Shown here one piece after another: positions 61,466 to 64,000 of a stretch of DNA of 64,000 nucleotides. A program made the translations under genes and the position numbers. The notes under the pieces are model-generated. The model was given only the letters and a program-made list of their open reading frames with translations. It was not told the origin of the DNA and did no database searches. The stretch is taken from contig NW_024609846.1 in NCBI RefSeq assembly GCF_016920785.2, positions 84,577,816 to 84,641,815 of the forward strand, in the 5' to 3' direction. The stretch comes from Ixodes scapularis. Taxonomy: Eukaryota > Arthropoda > Arachnida > Ixodida > Ixodidae. Each line of letters opens with the position of its first letter. The first letter of the stretch is position 1.

Positions 61466-64000
61466 CTGGGGGCACGCCGTCAAGGAAAGACTCTCTCGGT
61501 GCGCGCGACCCACCGAATGCACGCGTGGAGGTATGTACGCATAGGTGAGAGCATAAGAAGCGAAAACTTGCGCCGCAGAGCCCAGAGCTCCAGGGTTTAA
61601 CCGCCACCCTTGCCCTTTTCGATCTGGATGAGCATCGCACCGGCGTGCGGACGTGTGCCACTCATGCGTTATGCACTGGCTAAATGTTTCATCTACAGCG
61701 GAGCCATCGAACACGTCCACTGGCTCTGATTATACTTCCCGCTGTCAAAACACCAGAAGTCGGCATTTTTATTCAACTCACCCACTCGCAGCTAGCTCAA
61801 AAAAATGAAGTTAAAACTCACTCACCCTCACGGGCAAACTCACCTTCAAATCGTCACTCACCAACTCATGAACTCACCGAATTTGTGAACTCACTGAATT
61901 CATGAACTCACGCCCCTCCCCGAAATTCACACACACACGCCCCTCATCAAACTCATGAACTCACTCACTCACCGATCGCACTCACTCAGTAGTTCTCGCC
62001 CTCACCTTAGCCGCGGCGCTGGCGCTCGTGTTGCGCGCGGGTTACGCGACTTTTACAACTTTGCCACGGTCGATGCCGTCTTCCGCCGCTACTGCGCCAG
62101 CCGTCACATCGTCAAGTGAACAAATGTTTGGTCTTTTTTGTTTCGATTCGAATCCTTCGGCGCACCGGCCGAGTGCTTGAGGAAGGCGCACTTCGTTGGG
62201 ATACAAGGGCGCATCATCGCGAGTCTTGTGAAGAAGGCACTGTTTGTTTCGAGCATTCGCGACAACTTCATGCAACTATGGAGGGAGCGTGTGCATCGCT
62301 GTTGATTCCAGGTGGGAATTATAATTATTCCAAATACGCACCACCGTGGGTGTGTATTTGTTTCTCCATAGATCATTTCGAACTTCTCCTTAATGGTAGG
62401 ACGGTTTGCTCGGCAATCCGTTGTCAAGTAGAACTATTTCGGAACAGTCTGTCTTTATATTTATCGTCGTTCACGAAAATTGTTTCACGTAAAATAACGG
62501 CCTGGTGGGTATTTTGTTTTCTGGAAGAAGGAACGATTGAAGAACTGCGTTCGTACCCTGATAGATTTTTTTTTAATCGTGTCTCTTGTTTTTTGTTGCA
62601 CCGCACATACCAATTAAAACTGGAACGTTCTAATTTAGATCGACCCTGTGCCTCGTAAAATGTTATACTTTATGGATCCTGACATAAAATCGTGATCGGT
62701 GTCAGATGGTTACGGCATTCTTGTTTCCTAGACGATGTGTGTTTGTGTTCAAACTGGTCGATATGTCGAATACAAATATCTACAAACCACATGTACAAAG
62801 TTGCGTTTTCTGTTAAAATTATTTATTAGATTTTAATGGATGCTAATTTTTTTATATGTTCACTAATTTCAGTATATAAACGGGCTGCTGGTGTAGGCGC
62901 ACCTTCTTTTACTTGCGATATTTGTATTACTTCACTTCTAACTATTGACAGCCTAATTCGGATATCCACGCTATATTTGAGGAGGGGAAGGGAGCGATAT
63001 GCAACTTAACCAAACTTCGAGATTTCTTTTTGTTAGATACGAAACCTTGGGGCGCATAATTTCCTCGGGCGGGGAAGATTGCCTCCGTGCACGCACGCGC
63101 ATGCATGCATACCAAATACTCTATATATAATGACTTGGACTTGGATCTTACCCCTCTCCACTCCCCCCCCCCCCCCTGTTATTTACTCGTATGTAAATCG
63201 TAGCTAAAAAGACAAATAGCGCTCCTCGTAAACGACGGGGACGTGCACCGGTGTATGAATCATAACTAATAGTAATACCTAATACTATTGTAGCTATAGT
63301 AAGAAGATTCTTTCTCCGGCACGCGAAACGTTTTCGGGTGCAGTCAGTATTCCGTCTATGCTCAATGGCCTCCTCTTGAGCGACTAACGGTGTGTGGGAT
63401 AGCAGGAAAATACGTCGATTTGTTATCGCCAAAAATAGGTGAAAGTAAAAAAAACTGTATATTATTTCGTATCTCTGAATGCAACCTTTATATCCTACCA
63501 AATAAATGTAGCAGCCTTTGAACACAATTGCAAACAAATCCGGCGTTTGCGTACTTTTTTTTTTCTTTTTTACAGAACTTTAGCTTACAGCTTGAACAAA
63601 CAAGTATACAGGCGAATCGCGGCAGTTCCCAGCAAACTTACATTTTTATATTGGCTTCAAAAGTATCGAACGTGCATAAAACGAGCGCACCCGAAATAGC
63701 AACGTCTGCCTTCAGGCGTGCCGGCGTAGCGCCCGTTTTCCTCCTTCGCGAAACAACAAAACGCCGCGCGTATATCGGTGCCTCACAGTCGACACGAGAG
63801 CGGCCGAGGCGAGCGGAAAACCACTGTCCCTTCTCTCATCATCGAGCCACGAGGCAGCGACCAGCGACAAAAGACCGCGCCAAGCCGGCGCGACTCGAGC
63901 CGGAGTCGAAGAGCGCAGATAAATCAATAGGCACCTTTCCTCCTTTCCCATCTCTCGTAGAGGACCGCCCGTACCTTTGGCTCGTACTGTACGAGCTAAC
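61466..64000. other. region on the 5' side of the first recognised HFM1 exon
   Basis: No exon is recognised here. The span holds a SINE fragment (61540-61705), a CTCAC-rich repeat (61760-62010), AT-rich sequence and a C run at 63164-63177. The open frames show no familiar domain. HFM1 N-terminal exons, which are poorly conserved, may be hidden here or lie beyond the window. Confidence 0.5.
61540..61705 (+). mobile_element. tRNA-derived SINE (Ruka-like), 5'-truncated copy D
   Basis: Contains CTCCAGGGTTTAACCGCCAC, TTTTCGATCTGGATGAGCAT, GCACCGGCGTGCGG and the ATGCACTGGCTAAATGTTTC tail. The tRNA head is damaged. Confidence 0.75.

Overview
The window looks like eukaryotic, intron-rich and repeat-rich arthropod DNA, most likely from a hard tick (Ixodidae). 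Evidence for this is several copies of a tRNA-derived SINE of the type known from ixodid ticks, a Penelope-like retroelement with a GIY-YIG domain, a decayed LINE ORF1, many short palindromic DNA elements, and one animal meiotic helicase gene spread over tens of kilobases. The species call is inference. One 100-base run of N (9141-9240) is an assembly gap.

The only protein gene I can support strongly is a minus-strand orthologue of HFM1/MER3, the meiotic Ski2-like DNA helicase. I placed 23 coding exons between 61465 (N-terminal side) and 22759 (C-terminal side). All have GT-AG borders and all 22 junctions keep the reading frame. Together they give about 807 residues: both RecA-like helicase domains, the winged helix and most of the Sec63-like domain. 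Five exons are only 47-48 bp, including 53195-53241, 43606-43652, 42130-42177 and 32422-32469, which have no usable open frame of their own. The N-terminal exons must lie above 61465, partly or wholly outside the window. I could not find the poorly conserved C-terminal exons below 22759. Exon 5 carries two departures from the helicase consensus: motif II reads DEVQ instead of DEVH, and motif III reads SAP instead of SAT.

The introns hold non-autonomous DNA transposons and fold-back elements: a 1.15 kb element with long inverted ends and an 8-bp target duplication at 44727-45878, with an inverted relative at 25.7-26.7 kb; a 2.1 kb fold-back at 35.5-37.7 kb; hairpins at 30.1, 50.2 and 58.1-58.3 kb; small TIR elements at 47.4, 55.5-56.6 and 58.9-59.2 kb; a SINE copy at 41.6 kb; and an 820-bp element containing a 28-bp minisatellite at 33.3-34.2 kb.

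The region left of the gene (1-22758) holds a degraded tRNA-Ser(AGA)-like sequence, a TATA-like tandem duplication, an inverted Penelope fragment, a second copy of the minisatellite-bearing element (here filled with a 42-bp TGACGTCA-containing repeat), two inverted copies of a sequence encoding an AT-hook-like stretch, a tandem array beside the gap, a pogo/Tigger-like MITE at 12.3-12.8 kb, two SINE copies at 16-17 kb, the LINE ORF1 remnant at 18.1-19.2 kb and a TIR element at 20.7-21.2 kb. Most other open frames are satellite artefacts or chance frames.
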